Source: UBA1181 sp963619325
GTDB taxonomy: Bacteria; Bacteroidota; Bacteroidia; Bacteroidales; Paludibacteraceae
Assembly (NCBI GenBank): GCA_963619325.1
Contig: CAVEVQ010000010.1
Coordinates: forward strand, 3,170 to 67,169
DNA: 64,000 nucleotides
Direction of reading: 5' to 3'
This document shows, in pieces, positions 17,056 to 24,289 of the stretch. The position numbers and the translations under genes are program-made. Numbering within the stretch: position 1 is the first letter of the stretch; each line of letters begins with the position of its first letter. The notes beneath the pieces were generated by a model. It searched no databases and was not told where the DNA came from. It saw only the letters and a program-made list of their open reading frames with translations.

Positions 17056-18321
17056 TTAGAGTCGCATGTCCACAAGACGTCTGTCTAAAAAACCTTTCAC
17101 ATCATAGACTACCGACTTTTCTTTTCTCAAAGAACAGATGTCTATATTACTAAAAAGAGTGTGAGGCACCGCCAAGATAATCGCATCAAACTGCTCATTC
17201 GGAATTTCTTTCTGTACTGTCACACCATACTCACGCATCACATCCTCAGCGTTTGCCCATGGATCACACACCGTGATATTCTCCGTATATTCCCGCAAGG
17301 TATGACAAATATCCACCACTTTCGTATTACGAATATCTGGACAATTTTCTTTGAACGTAACGCCCAAGATCAGGATTTTTGCGTCTTTCACAAGAACTCC
17401 CTTTTTGTTCATACATTTGATAGTCTGGTTCGCCACATAGTCGCCCATGCCATCGTTCAGTCGACGAGCAGAGGACATAATGCGCGGCAAGACACCATAC
17501 ACCTGCGCTTTCTGAATCAAGTAGTAAGGATCGACCGAGATACAATGCCCGCCTACCAAGCCAGGCGACATCCTGATGAAATTCCATTTTGTAGAGGCTG
17601 CATCAATCACATCATGCGTGTCAATACCCATCGCATTGAAAATTTTCGCCAATTCGTTCATAAAGGCAATATTGACGTCGCGTTGAGAATTTTCAATGAT
17701 TTTTGAGGCCTCAGCCACACGGATTGAGGAGGCCTTGAACGTTCCATTCACTAAGACCGAATTATAAAGCCGATCCACCTCATCCGCTATTTCTGGTGTC
17801 GAACCGCTCGTCACTTTTTTGATTTTCTCCACCGAATGTTCCTTATCACCTGGGTTGACTCGTTCAGGAGAGTATCCTGCAAAGAAGTCCACATTATAGG
17901 TCAAACCGCTCACCCGCTCCACAACAGGCAAGCACTCCTCCTCAGTAACACCAGGGTAGACAGTCGACTCGTAGATGACAATGTCTCCTTTCGAAATAAC
18001 CCTCCCCACGGTATCGCTTGCAGAGATCAAGGGACGAAGATCGGGGCGGTTGTTCATATCCACAGGCGTCGGCACTGCAACGATATACACATTACAATCC
18101 CGAATATCCTCCATGTCGGAAGTACACCGAAAACCATGATTCTGAATAGCATCCAGCAACAGTTCGTCGGACACCTCACAAGTAGCATCCTTGCCCTGCA
18201 TCAACGCATCCACCCGTCGGCGATTCATATCAAAGCCAACGGTTTCATATTTAGTAGAAAAAAGTCGGGCTAAAGGAAGACCGACATAGCCTAAGCCAAT
18301 GATGGCGATTTTTTTTCGCAT
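17056..18321 (-). CDS. UDP-sugar 6-dehydrogenase (TviB/WbpO/WecC type)
   Basis: 421 residues from ATG 18321. It oxidises a UDP-HexNAc to the corresponding uronate with NAD+, supplying an acidic sugar for surface polysaccharide. The N-terminal Rossmann motif is IGLGYVGLPLA (about 8-18). The catalytic Cys lies in GLVGGHCISVDPYYL, and PTPVDMNNRPDL and SPERVNPGD are family features. The C-terminal UDP-binding half includes ILGVTFKENCPDIRNTK. Features and length suggest UDP-N-acetylgalactosamine/mannosamine dehydrogenases rather than UDP-glucose dehydrogenase, but exact substrate is uncertain. It lies between GT4 and GT2 glycosyltransferase genes in the operon. Confidence 0.9.
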   Translation of the reverse strand: MRKKIAIIGLGYVGLPLARLFSTKYETVGFDMNRRRVDALMQGKDATCEVSDELLLDAIQNHGFRCTSDMEDIRDCNVYIVAVPTPVDMNNRPDLRPLISASDTVGRVISKGDIVIYESTVYPGVTEEECLPVVERVSGLTYNVDFFAGYSPERVNPGDKEHSVEKIKKVTSGSTPEIADEVDRLYNSVLVNGTFKASSIRVAEASKIIENSQRDVNIAFMNELAKIFNAMGIDTHDVIDAASTKWNFIRMSPGLVGGHCISVDPYYLIQKAQVYGVLPRIMSSARRLNDGMGDYVANQTIKCMNKKGVLVKDAKILILGVTFKENCPDIRNTKVVDICHTLREYTENITVCDPWANAEDVMREYGVTVQKEIPNEQFDAIILAVPHTLFSNIDICSLRKEKSVVYDVKGFLDRRLVDMRL

Positions 18322-18383
18322 TTCAGTTCAAAAGCAATCAAATTCAGTAACAATCTACAATATAGAACGAATTTTTCAATTTA

Positions 18384-19412
18384 TTAGTCTATACACTTCA
18401 CTATTTCCACAAACTTTTCCCTTGCAGTATCCGCCGAAAAACGTTCCCGGCTCTCAAACGCCGCCCGTTTCATCTCCGATAATTTATCTTCACGTTCCAA
18501 AAGATAGAGGATTCTATCATTCAAGGCATCCAAGCAATCGCCAAAGGGAATGATGAAGCCGTTCACCCCATCTTGAACGAATTCATGCGCATATTGCCAT
18601 TCCGTTATTATAATGGGTATACCAGCGACAAACGCATCGATAACCGTGCCTGGAAGTCCTTCGCCCATATATTTCGTTGGCAAAACAGACACATCATATT
18701 TTGAAAGCGTTGACGGAATATTTTCCGGACTTAAAACACCTTTATACTCAACGTTAGAATATTCTTGCATGATATTTTCCCAACCTGACTCAGAAGAAGA
18801 AATTTTCCCATAAACATCAATAGCAACACAACCAGGATATTTTTCATGAAAGAATTGAGCCGTTTTCAAAAGTGTTTCTATACCCTTTATCCGTTCCACT
18901 CTTGCACAAAACACGACTCTCAGCTTGCCCTCTTGATGATTTTCCACGAACAAATTATCAAAATATCGGAAATTATCAAATCGGTCCACATTGTCAAATC
19001 CGCACTCCGTCTGTAACCGTTTTTTCAGCAAATCTGTTTCCGTGCAGATACATTCAATACGTTTCAACAACCAACGATGCAACGGCTTTGTTTTTAGATA
19101 TTCTGCCAACCACCCACCAACGACAAAATAATAGATTTTCGTGCGACATAGTTTAGAAAGGATGAAAACAAGAGGAAAAACCAACAACAAATTTCGTTGC
19201 GCAGGCAAATAAATCAATTTATCAACTCGACAAACATTTCGGAACATATTAAAGACACCCATTCGATTCTCAGAGAAACCTGCTGTGTCGTAATATTTAA
19301 AATCAAGACTCAAGTCAGACATCAGTTGAATCAACATCTGTGTTTTCACCGTCTGACCATCCAAATTGCGAGCCTTTCCACCCACATTGCCAATAAGATA
19401 GAATTTATCCAT
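18384..19412 (-). CDS. Family 4 glycosyltransferase
   Basis: 342 residues from ATG 19412. GT-B fold: the N-terminal half shows GNVGGKARNLDGQTVK and a membrane-associated hydrophobic helix (LLLVFPLVFILSKLC). The C-terminal Glycos_transf_1 half contains VVFCARVERIKGIETLL, DVYGKISS and the donor-binding GEGLPGTVIDAFVAGIPII. A retaining transferase acting on nucleotide sugars in polysaccharide assembly. Overlaps the preceding GT4 gene by 8 bases, indicating coupled translation. Sugar specificity unknown. Confidence 0.87.
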   Translation of the reverse strand: MDKFYLIGNVGGKARNLDGQTVKTQMLIQLMSDLSLDFKYYDTAGFSENRMGVFNMFRNVCRVDKLIYLPAQRNLLLVFPLVFILSKLCRTKIYYFVVGGWLAEYLKTKPLHRWLLKRIECICTETDLLKKRLQTECGFDNVDRFDNFRYFDNLFVENHQEGKLRVVFCARVERIKGIETLLKTAQFFHEKYPGCVAIDVYGKISSSESGWENIMQEYSNVEYKGVLSPENIPSTLSKYDVSVLPTKYMGEGLPGTVIDAFVAGIPIIITEWQYAHEFVQDGVNGFIIPFGDCLDALNDRILYLLEREDKLSEMKRAAFESRERFSADTAREKFVEIVKCID

Positions 19413-20502
19413 GTATCAAATCCAAGTATTGGTTTATAAAAGTATCAGAAGAGAACTTCGTTTCAACAATTTCTCTACTTTTTCTACCCATTTCTCGTCT
19501 CTCTTTTTCCGATAGATGAAGGATTGAAATCATTTTCTTGGTCATATCATCAACATCATTGGGATCAAAAAGCATTGCATTCTCACCATTCTCCACAATC
19601 CTTTCATTATCACAAACCCGACTACAAGCAATCGGCAGTCCACATGCCATCGCCTCACAAAGCACATTGGGGAATCCCTCATAGAGCGATGGCAAGCAGA
19701 AAACATCCACATTCCAATAGGCAGACCGTACATCCCGTGAGGAAGGATGAAATTCAAAAATTCCTTCCAAGCGAAGCAACTTCACCTCCTCGCAACACCT
19801 TTTGTAATAGTTCTCATCTAATGACTCACCATACCAGTCAACTTGAACATTCATTCCACACTCAACAACATTCTTGATGGCACGAATATAATTAAGCACA
19901 TTCTTTTGACGACTGACTCTCGCAACGCTCAAAATTCGAACCGTATCACTCTTCCTCTCATATTCTGTTGGGTGGAAAAAATCCAAATCAATAAAATTAG
20001 TAATCACCTTAACCTTATCAGTCAAAGAAGGATAATTCAGTCTTATGAATTCTCCCTGCGTATATGAGTTCGGAACAATAAAATCTGCAAAGCGATATGA
20101 ATAAAACTTAATTCTTTCTCGAAACGACAATTTCTGTGTCACATTTCTTTCCGATACGATCAGTCTGAAATCTCTTCCCGACAATCTCAGAACCATCTTT
20201 GCCACACAAGCCATCACGCAGGCAGTATCTAAATAGGCAACCACTACGGACGGTTTTGCTTTATACAATTCTCGAATAATCGCTATCAACCTTCTTCCCC
20301 GAGAAAGTCCATTTGCCACACATTGATGCGCCACATTGGCTTGATCCAACAGAGGCAGATAAAAATCATCCGGATAGTAGGTCCAGACCACCACATTTTC
20401 ACAATTTTTTTTCAACAAAACCGCAAGAGAAACAAGCTGGCGTTCGGCACCACCAGAGGCGAGAGATTCGGTGAGAAGGAGGACTTTATCTCTATCTTTC
20501 AT
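19405..20502 (-). CDS. Family 4 glycosyltransferase
   Basis: 365 residues from ATG 20502. This start is chosen because the GT-B N-terminus begins just after it (DKVLLLTESLASGGAERQLV) and it overlaps the upstream gene's stop by 11 bases; a farther upstream in-frame Met at 20613 would read across the preceding gene. The C-terminal donor domain shows ILSVARVSRQKNVLNYI, DWYGESLDENY and SLYEGFPNVLCEAMACGLP with the E-x7-E motif. A member of the retaining GT4 family that builds the surface polysaccharide. Overlap at both ends places it firmly in the operon. Confidence 0.9.
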   Translation of the reverse strand: MKDRDKVLLLTESLASGGAERQLVSLAVLLKKNCENVVVWTYYPDDFYLPLLDQANVAHQCVANGLSRGRRLIAIIRELYKAKPSVVVAYLDTACVMACVAKMVLRLSGRDFRLIVSERNVTQKLSFRERIKFYSYRFADFIVPNSYTQGEFIRLNYPSLTDKVKVITNFIDLDFFHPTEYERKSDTVRILSVARVSRQKNVLNYIRAIKNVVECGMNVQVDWYGESLDENYYKRCCEEVKLLRLEGIFEFHPSSRDVRSAYWNVDVFCLPSLYEGFPNVLCEAMACGLPIACSRVCDNERIVENGENAMLFDPNDVDDMTKKMISILHLSEKERREMGRKSREIVETKFSSDTFINQYLDLIHG

Positions 20503-20971
20503 TTCTACACCTCTGTTCAATACAATATTGTCCAACACGGTTTTTCCTTCCCTCTGCAAACTTTTCAAAACCTGCCTTAGCAACACCTTTCTGCGAAAAA
20601 ATATTTTTTTCATCTATAATCATATAGAAATCTCTATCTGGATGTTCTTGAACAATAAATTGTAACAATAACGGATAGAAACCATTACCTCTTTGTTTCT
20701 CTATCGTACGACAAGGTCCAATATGCCAACCATCTTTAGGAATAAATTCAAAAATCGGGATTTTAGGACACACTTGCGCCGTCGACACAATTTCTCCATT
20801 TCTCAAAACCTGATACTCGTAGAATCGTTCTCCTTTGAAAAAGGAAAATATATGCCACAGAAAACTATGAAAACTATTCAACGGCATAATGATTTTTCTG
20901 AAAACAACATTAAAGTTATTTGGTAAAACTTCATGATATTTCGTCCTATCGTATCTATAAAAATATAACAT
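20492..20971 (-). CDS. GNAT-like N-acetyltransferase
   Basis: 159 residues from ATG 20971. The middle and C-terminal parts fit the GNAT fold: beta strands ending in HIGPCRTIEKQRGNGFYPLLL, where the Arg/Gly-rich turn would bind acetyl-CoA phosphate, then DFYMIIDEKNIFSQKGVAKAGF, the usual final strand-helix. It starts one base after the stop of the FemAB/GNAT-like gene and overlaps the GT4 gene. In this setting it could acylate an amino sugar. Family assignment is from motif shape only. Confidence 0.65.
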   Translation of the reverse strand: MLYFYRYDRTKYHEVLPNNFNVVFRKIIMPLNSFHSFLWHIFSFFKGERFYEYQVLRNGEIVSTAQVCPKIPIFEFIPKDGWHIGPCRTIEKQRGNGFYPLLLQFIVQEHPDRDFYMIIDEKNIFSQKGVAKAGFEKFAEGRKNRVGQYCIEQRCRNER

Positions 20972-20972
20972 A

Positions 20973-21773
20973 TTACATTTTCCCCCTTTGCATTGCCTCC
21001 ATATTCAAAACACCTCTCACTTTCAACGGCAAAATCTTACATTTTCTAAACGGATATAAGATATTGACAACCAGTTTCATCCATGTCTTATACCTTACTT
21101 GAAGTCTACAATACGCCTTTCTGAAATTAAATTTTTTTTCAAGAAAAATTTGCACATTAGAATGTTCCGTAACCGACCTTGTGCCATCAAAAATATATTT
21201 TAAACCACACTGTTTCAAATAATATTCATTTAAAGAATAAAATAGCCCATAATAGGGATAATAATGTTTCAAGAAAAAAGGATCGCACTTGCAGGTCTGC
21301 AGATTGCAATAATCCTGCCCCATCCGACATATTGAGTATACAACAATTTGACCTGACTCTTTCATATAGCCACCCCAAATCTGACAATCGGTTAACGACA
21401 TCACATATTTCTCAAATACATTTTTACAAGGATATTCGCATTTTTCTTTATACCTCTTACACGCCTTCACCATAACCTCATAACCACCATCTGCAAGCAG
21501 TTGTGAGGAAGAAATCAATTTATAATCAATTGTCTTCAAAGCCCTCCGAACTCCATTTCTCGTTTTTGAGGACAGCTCTTCCATTCCTCCAAACGAATCT
21601 TTTATAACGCACCAAAAAGAGGTTTCATATTTACTATCAAAATCATAAACGTTTCTTACCATATACCCTTGTGAAGAAAGCATGTCTGACATTTCTTCCT
21701 CGGTAAGTTTTCTCCAAAGATGAGGTGCAGAAGCACCAATCCAACATCCCTTGTATAAAATGCAATCATTCAC
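20973..21773 (-). CDS. FemAB/GNAT-like acyltransferase in polysaccharide operon
   Basis: 266 residues beginning with GTG at 21773. The GTG overlaps the TGA stop of the polymerase gene (8 shared bases), which supports a coupled start; the next in-frame Met is 27 residues later and would remove conserved-looking sequence. The protein contains a GNAT-type core: SKTRNGVRRALK, GGYMKESGQIVVYSIC, HYYPYYGLFYSLNEYYLKQCGLKYIFDG, resembling FemAB or peptidoglycan-bridge-type acyltransferases found in capsule clusters. Cys content is high (11). The substrate is unknown and family placement is tentative. Confidence 0.55.
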   Translation of the reverse strand: MNDCILYKGCWIGASAPHLWRKLTEEEMSDMLSSQGYMVRNVYDFDSKYETSFWCVIKDSFGGMEELSSKTRNGVRRALKTIDYKLISSSQLLADGGYEVMVKACKRYKEKCEYPCKNVFEKYVMSLTDCQIWGGYMKESGQIVVYSICRMGQDYCNLQTCKCDPFFLKHYYPYYGLFYSLNEYYLKQCGLKYIFDGTRSVTEHSNVQIFLEKKFNFRKAYCRLQVRYKTWMKLVVNILYPFRKCKILPLKVRGVLNMEAMQRGKM

Positions 21774-22929
21774 TTTCTAATCCCCTTTCCTGTTTTTTTT
21801 GTCTTCCTAATATAAAACCTAACATTGCAAAGAGAGGTACATATTTTGAAAAATAAAACCTTGAAAAGAAAGCTCCACAAGAAAAATCCACAAGTAACAT
21901 CAATGAAGCCATCTTCAAAACACCACTCTGTTGCTTTTTCCAAAATGAGATCAACGCAATCCAAAGATTCAAGTAAAACAACACACCAACAACCCCATAA
22001 CATGTAAACAACTCCACTAAATCATTATGCGCAAAGTTACCAACAAGATCCAAAGTTTTTAGAGTTCCCCTTCCAATTAAAAACTGTAAATCATTAGAAC
22101 CTTCTAAATAACCATAAACCAATTTCGGAATTATTCTATCTCTACCCGACAAATTTCCATGCATCGTTTCATATACCCTTTTTTGAAAATATTGTACATT
22201 TTCAAACAGATAATAGAACAACATTGCAATCAGAAAAACAACCACAGACAAGACAAAAAATGTCTTTATTTTCTGTTTTAAAGTTGTATCTCTTGTCTTC
22301 CAAATAAAAAATATCATTATCTCAATTGCCAGAACAAGTGTAGCCTCTCTCTTAACCGATAGCAAAACCAAAACAGAAACTAAAAATCCTATTATAATTT
22401 GAAACCTATTTTTATCGTCAAAAAGCATCATCATCGGCACTATCGTAACCAGAAAACGACCTGCATTATTGGTGAATCCATCACTCTCCAGCTTCATATC
22501 CGCGTGCGACTGGAAGTAGTAAAAAAACAAAGAACTAAGAAAAATCACAGCAACATACCGCATCTCTCGTTCTGTCAGACTACCCTTTTTCGCATAATAG
22601 TAGTAAAAGTAAACTGGAAGCAAGGTTATGCATAAAACCTGCAAATCCTTAAACATTAGTTTTGTAATTCCTCCTTCTTTTGCGATATATAGCATTTTAT
22701 AGGATATAAGCACAAATAAAAACATATCTAAAGCGACCAACAGAAATGGTATTTTTCCTCTTTTAACCTCACTAATTGGTTGCGACAAAAACACATAAAA
22801 AAAAGAGAGGGACACTAATGCTATTGAAAGGATTACAGCAACAGAAGAACCTTTCATTCCAAAAAATCCTTGCAGAAAATACAGACACCATCCCCCCGTA
22901 TACAAATATACCTTCGTAGAGTCTTTCAT
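21766..22929 (-). CDS. Wzy-like O-antigen/polysaccharide polymerase membrane protein
   Basis: 387 residues from ATG 22929 with about ten to twelve membrane segments. A periplasmic loop at about 255-300 contains GNLSGRDRIIPKLVYGY and GNFAHNDLVELFTCYGVVG; the Arg-rich loop followed by HND is typical of Wzy polymerases and WaaL-type ligases (Wzy_C). It would polymerise or ligate lipid-linked repeat units at the periplasmic face. Four bases separate it from the cyclotransferase-like gene upstream, and it overlaps the next gene by 8 bases. Polymerase is favoured because the cluster encodes glycosyltransferases, but ligase cannot be excluded. Confidence 0.75.
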   Translation of the reverse strand: MKDSTKVYLYTGGWCLYFLQGFFGMKGSSVAVILSIALVSLSFFYVFLSQPISEVKRGKIPFLLVALDMFLFVLISYKMLYIAKEGGITKLMFKDLQVLCITLLPVYFYYYYAKKGSLTEREMRYVAVIFLSSLFFYYFQSHADMKLESDGFTNNAGRFLVTIVPMMMLFDDKNRFQIIIGFLVSVLVLLSVKREATLVLAIEIMIFFIWKTRDTTLKQKIKTFFVLSVVVFLIAMLFYYLFENVQYFQKRVYETMHGNLSGRDRIIPKLVYGYLEGSNDLQFLIGRGTLKTLDLVGNFAHNDLVELFTCYGVVGVLFYLNLWIALISFWKKQQSGVLKMASLMLLVDFSCGAFFSRFYFSKYVPLFAMLGFILGRQKKQERGLESE

Positions 22930-22933
22930 AATT

Positions 22934-23932
22934 CTATTGTTCTCTTAGTGTTTTCAGAACAACTTCGCCCACCATTTTCAGGGTGTTAGGGTCGATATTC
23001 TCGGGAATGTCCTGTTGTGTATGCCACGTTTCAGGGAATCCACGCTCAGAATGATAGTCGACAATGTCTATCGTTGGAATTCGAGCGAAAAGATTAATGT
23101 AATAGTGGTCGTCCATAATCGAACCAGACATCTGTGGCACAAAAGCATTGCCATAACCCAACTGCTGTGCGTGCTGCCACACCTGACGCAATCGTGTCTC
23201 CGCAAAATAGAGAGAGACTTCGTCAAACCCGAAGAACGGAGACTTTCCGCCCACCATGTCCAAAAGGATTCCCCATTCGGGTTTTCCATTCTTATAGTAC
23301 GGGTTTTTCGCCAAATATTGCGAACCTAAGCACCATGTGTCTTCTTTTTCGCCCACTTCAAAGGAAGGCCGACCTCCATCTTCTAAGTCTAAAAAGACAA
23401 TGTCTACACCCAAAGAGTCATCTCCTAACTGCAACTGGCGAGCAACCTCCAACAACACTGCCACTCCACTGGCACCATCATTTGCCCCTAACACAGGCTT
23501 ATGCCAATTCGCCTTCTCATCATTGTCCGACACTGACCGACAATCCCAATGCGCAAACAATGCCACCCTGCGGATCATCTCGGGATGAATCTGACCAATC
23601 AAGTTAGTTCCCTTCCACTTCTCCCCCGCATAATTGACAGCGTCAAAACTTTGCACGAAAGCGGTGTCGCAATACGAACTCAGCTGTCGGTGCAGATAAA
23701 CAGCACATCTTTCGTGGGCTTCCGACTGTGGGACACGACATCCGAAACCACATTGTCTTTTCAAAAAATTCATTGCACTGTCTGCCTCAAATGTCGGACG
23801 TGTAATTGAATTTTTCTGAATTTCACTTGGGTCAACCTTTCCAATCGATGTTTTATCATCCCCACTATTTGAGCCACAAGCCCAAAGAACTACCGCCAAC
23901 AAAGTCGCTATTGCAATCCGTATAATATTCAT
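22934..23932 (-). CDS. Type II glutaminyl cyclase-like M28-family lipoprotein
   Basis: 332 residues from ATG 23932, chosen because it starts a lipoprotein signal (LLAVVLWAC, Cys19). The M28-type zinc fold shows HWDCR (His128), GANDGASG (Asp152), FLDLEDGG (Glu184) and TWHTQQD (His304). A single-zinc Asp/Glu/His set with these spacings matches bacterial type II glutaminyl cyclases such as the Porphyromonas gingivalis enzyme, which converts N-terminal Gln of exported proteins to pyroglutamate. Aminopeptidase activity is the alternative. First gene of the polysaccharide operon, four bases before the polymerase gene, and just after the tRNA terminator; it may be reached by read-through. Confidence 0.82.
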   Translation of the reverse strand: MNIIRIAIATLLAVVLWACGSNSGDDKTSIGKVDPSEIQKNSITRPTFEADSAMNFLKRQCGFGCRVPQSEAHERCAVYLHRQLSSYCDTAFVQSFDAVNYAGEKWKGTNLIGQIHPEMIRRVALFAHWDCRSVSDNDEKANWHKPVLGANDGASGVAVLLEVARQLQLGDDSLGVDIVFLDLEDGGRPSFEVGEKEDTWCLGSQYLAKNPYYKNGKPEWGILLDMVGGKSPFFGFDEVSLYFAETRLRQVWQHAQQLGYGNAFVPQMSGSIMDDHYYINLFARIPTIDIVDYHSERGFPETWHTQQDIPENIDPNTLKMVGEVVLKTLREQ

Positions 23933-23954
23933 AAGTCTATCAATAAGTAGAAAC

Positions 23955-23984
23955 AAAAAAAGGAGGTTTGTTCAACCTCCTTTT
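23955..23984 (-). terminator. Terminator of the tRNA gene (bidirectional)
   Basis: AGGAGGTT (23961-23968) pairs perfectly with AACCTCCT (23974-23981), five-base loop, T-run on each side (seven on the minus strand). It lies four bases after the tRNA end. Confidence 0.85.
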
Positions 23985-23987
23985 CAG

Positions 23988-24060
23988 TAGCGGATCCGGG
24001 ATTCGAACCCGGGTCTAAGCCGTGAGAGAGCTACGTGCTGGACCCCTACACTAATCCGCC
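23988..24060 (-). tRNA. tRNA-Glu (anticodon CTC)
   Basis: A 73-base cloverleaf on the minus strand. Acceptor arms GGCGGAT/ATCCGCT have a G-U first pair, discriminator A. D arm is GTGT/GCAC. The anticodon loop CTCTCAC places anticodon CTC at 24026-24024. The T arm is CCGGG-TTCGAAT-CCCGG. The anticodon stem TAGCT/GGCTT has a T-T mismatch at 27-43 and a wobble at 31-39. CCA is not encoded. It has its own promoter and terminator. Confidence 0.9.
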
Positions 24061-24127
24061 ATTCGTCATCTTTCCGAAGAGAAGCAATCAAAACTTTATT
24101 TGAAAGCGTCATTTCTTTTTGACGTTG

Positions 24128-24158
24128 CAAAGATACAACCTTTTTTATTGCCTCCAAA
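24128..24158 (-). promoter_or_regulatory. Promoter of the tRNA-Glu gene
   Basis: Minus-strand TTTG (24158-24155), 19-base spacer, TATCTTTG (24135-24128): a full match to the Bacteroidetes TTTG-N19-TAnnTTTG promoter. Transcription would begin near 24122, about 60 bases before the tRNA. Confidence 0.75.
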
Positions 24159-24214
24159 CTTTTCTTCGTTTTTTTTGCGTTTCCGAACGAAAAAAATATT
24201 TCCCTCTTTCTCTC

Positions 24215-24245
24215 TTTGCCTCTTCCTATTTTATTAATAAATTTG
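24215..24245 (+). promoter_or_regulatory. Promoter of the giant repeat-protein gene
   Basis: TTTG at 24215-24218, 19-base spacer, TAAATTTG at 24238-24245, again a full TTTG-N19-TAnnTTTG match. It points away from the tRNA promoter, and the 5' leader would be about 40 bases. Confidence 0.78.
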
Positions 24246-24289
24246 CAGATTAGAAATTTTGTATAGCAGATCAAACAAAGACAATTATT

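Noticed and set aside
23988..24060. tRNA as an attachment site for an integrated element
   Set aside because: No integrase gene and no repeated tRNA 3' end was noticed nearby; neighbours on both sides look like resident genes.
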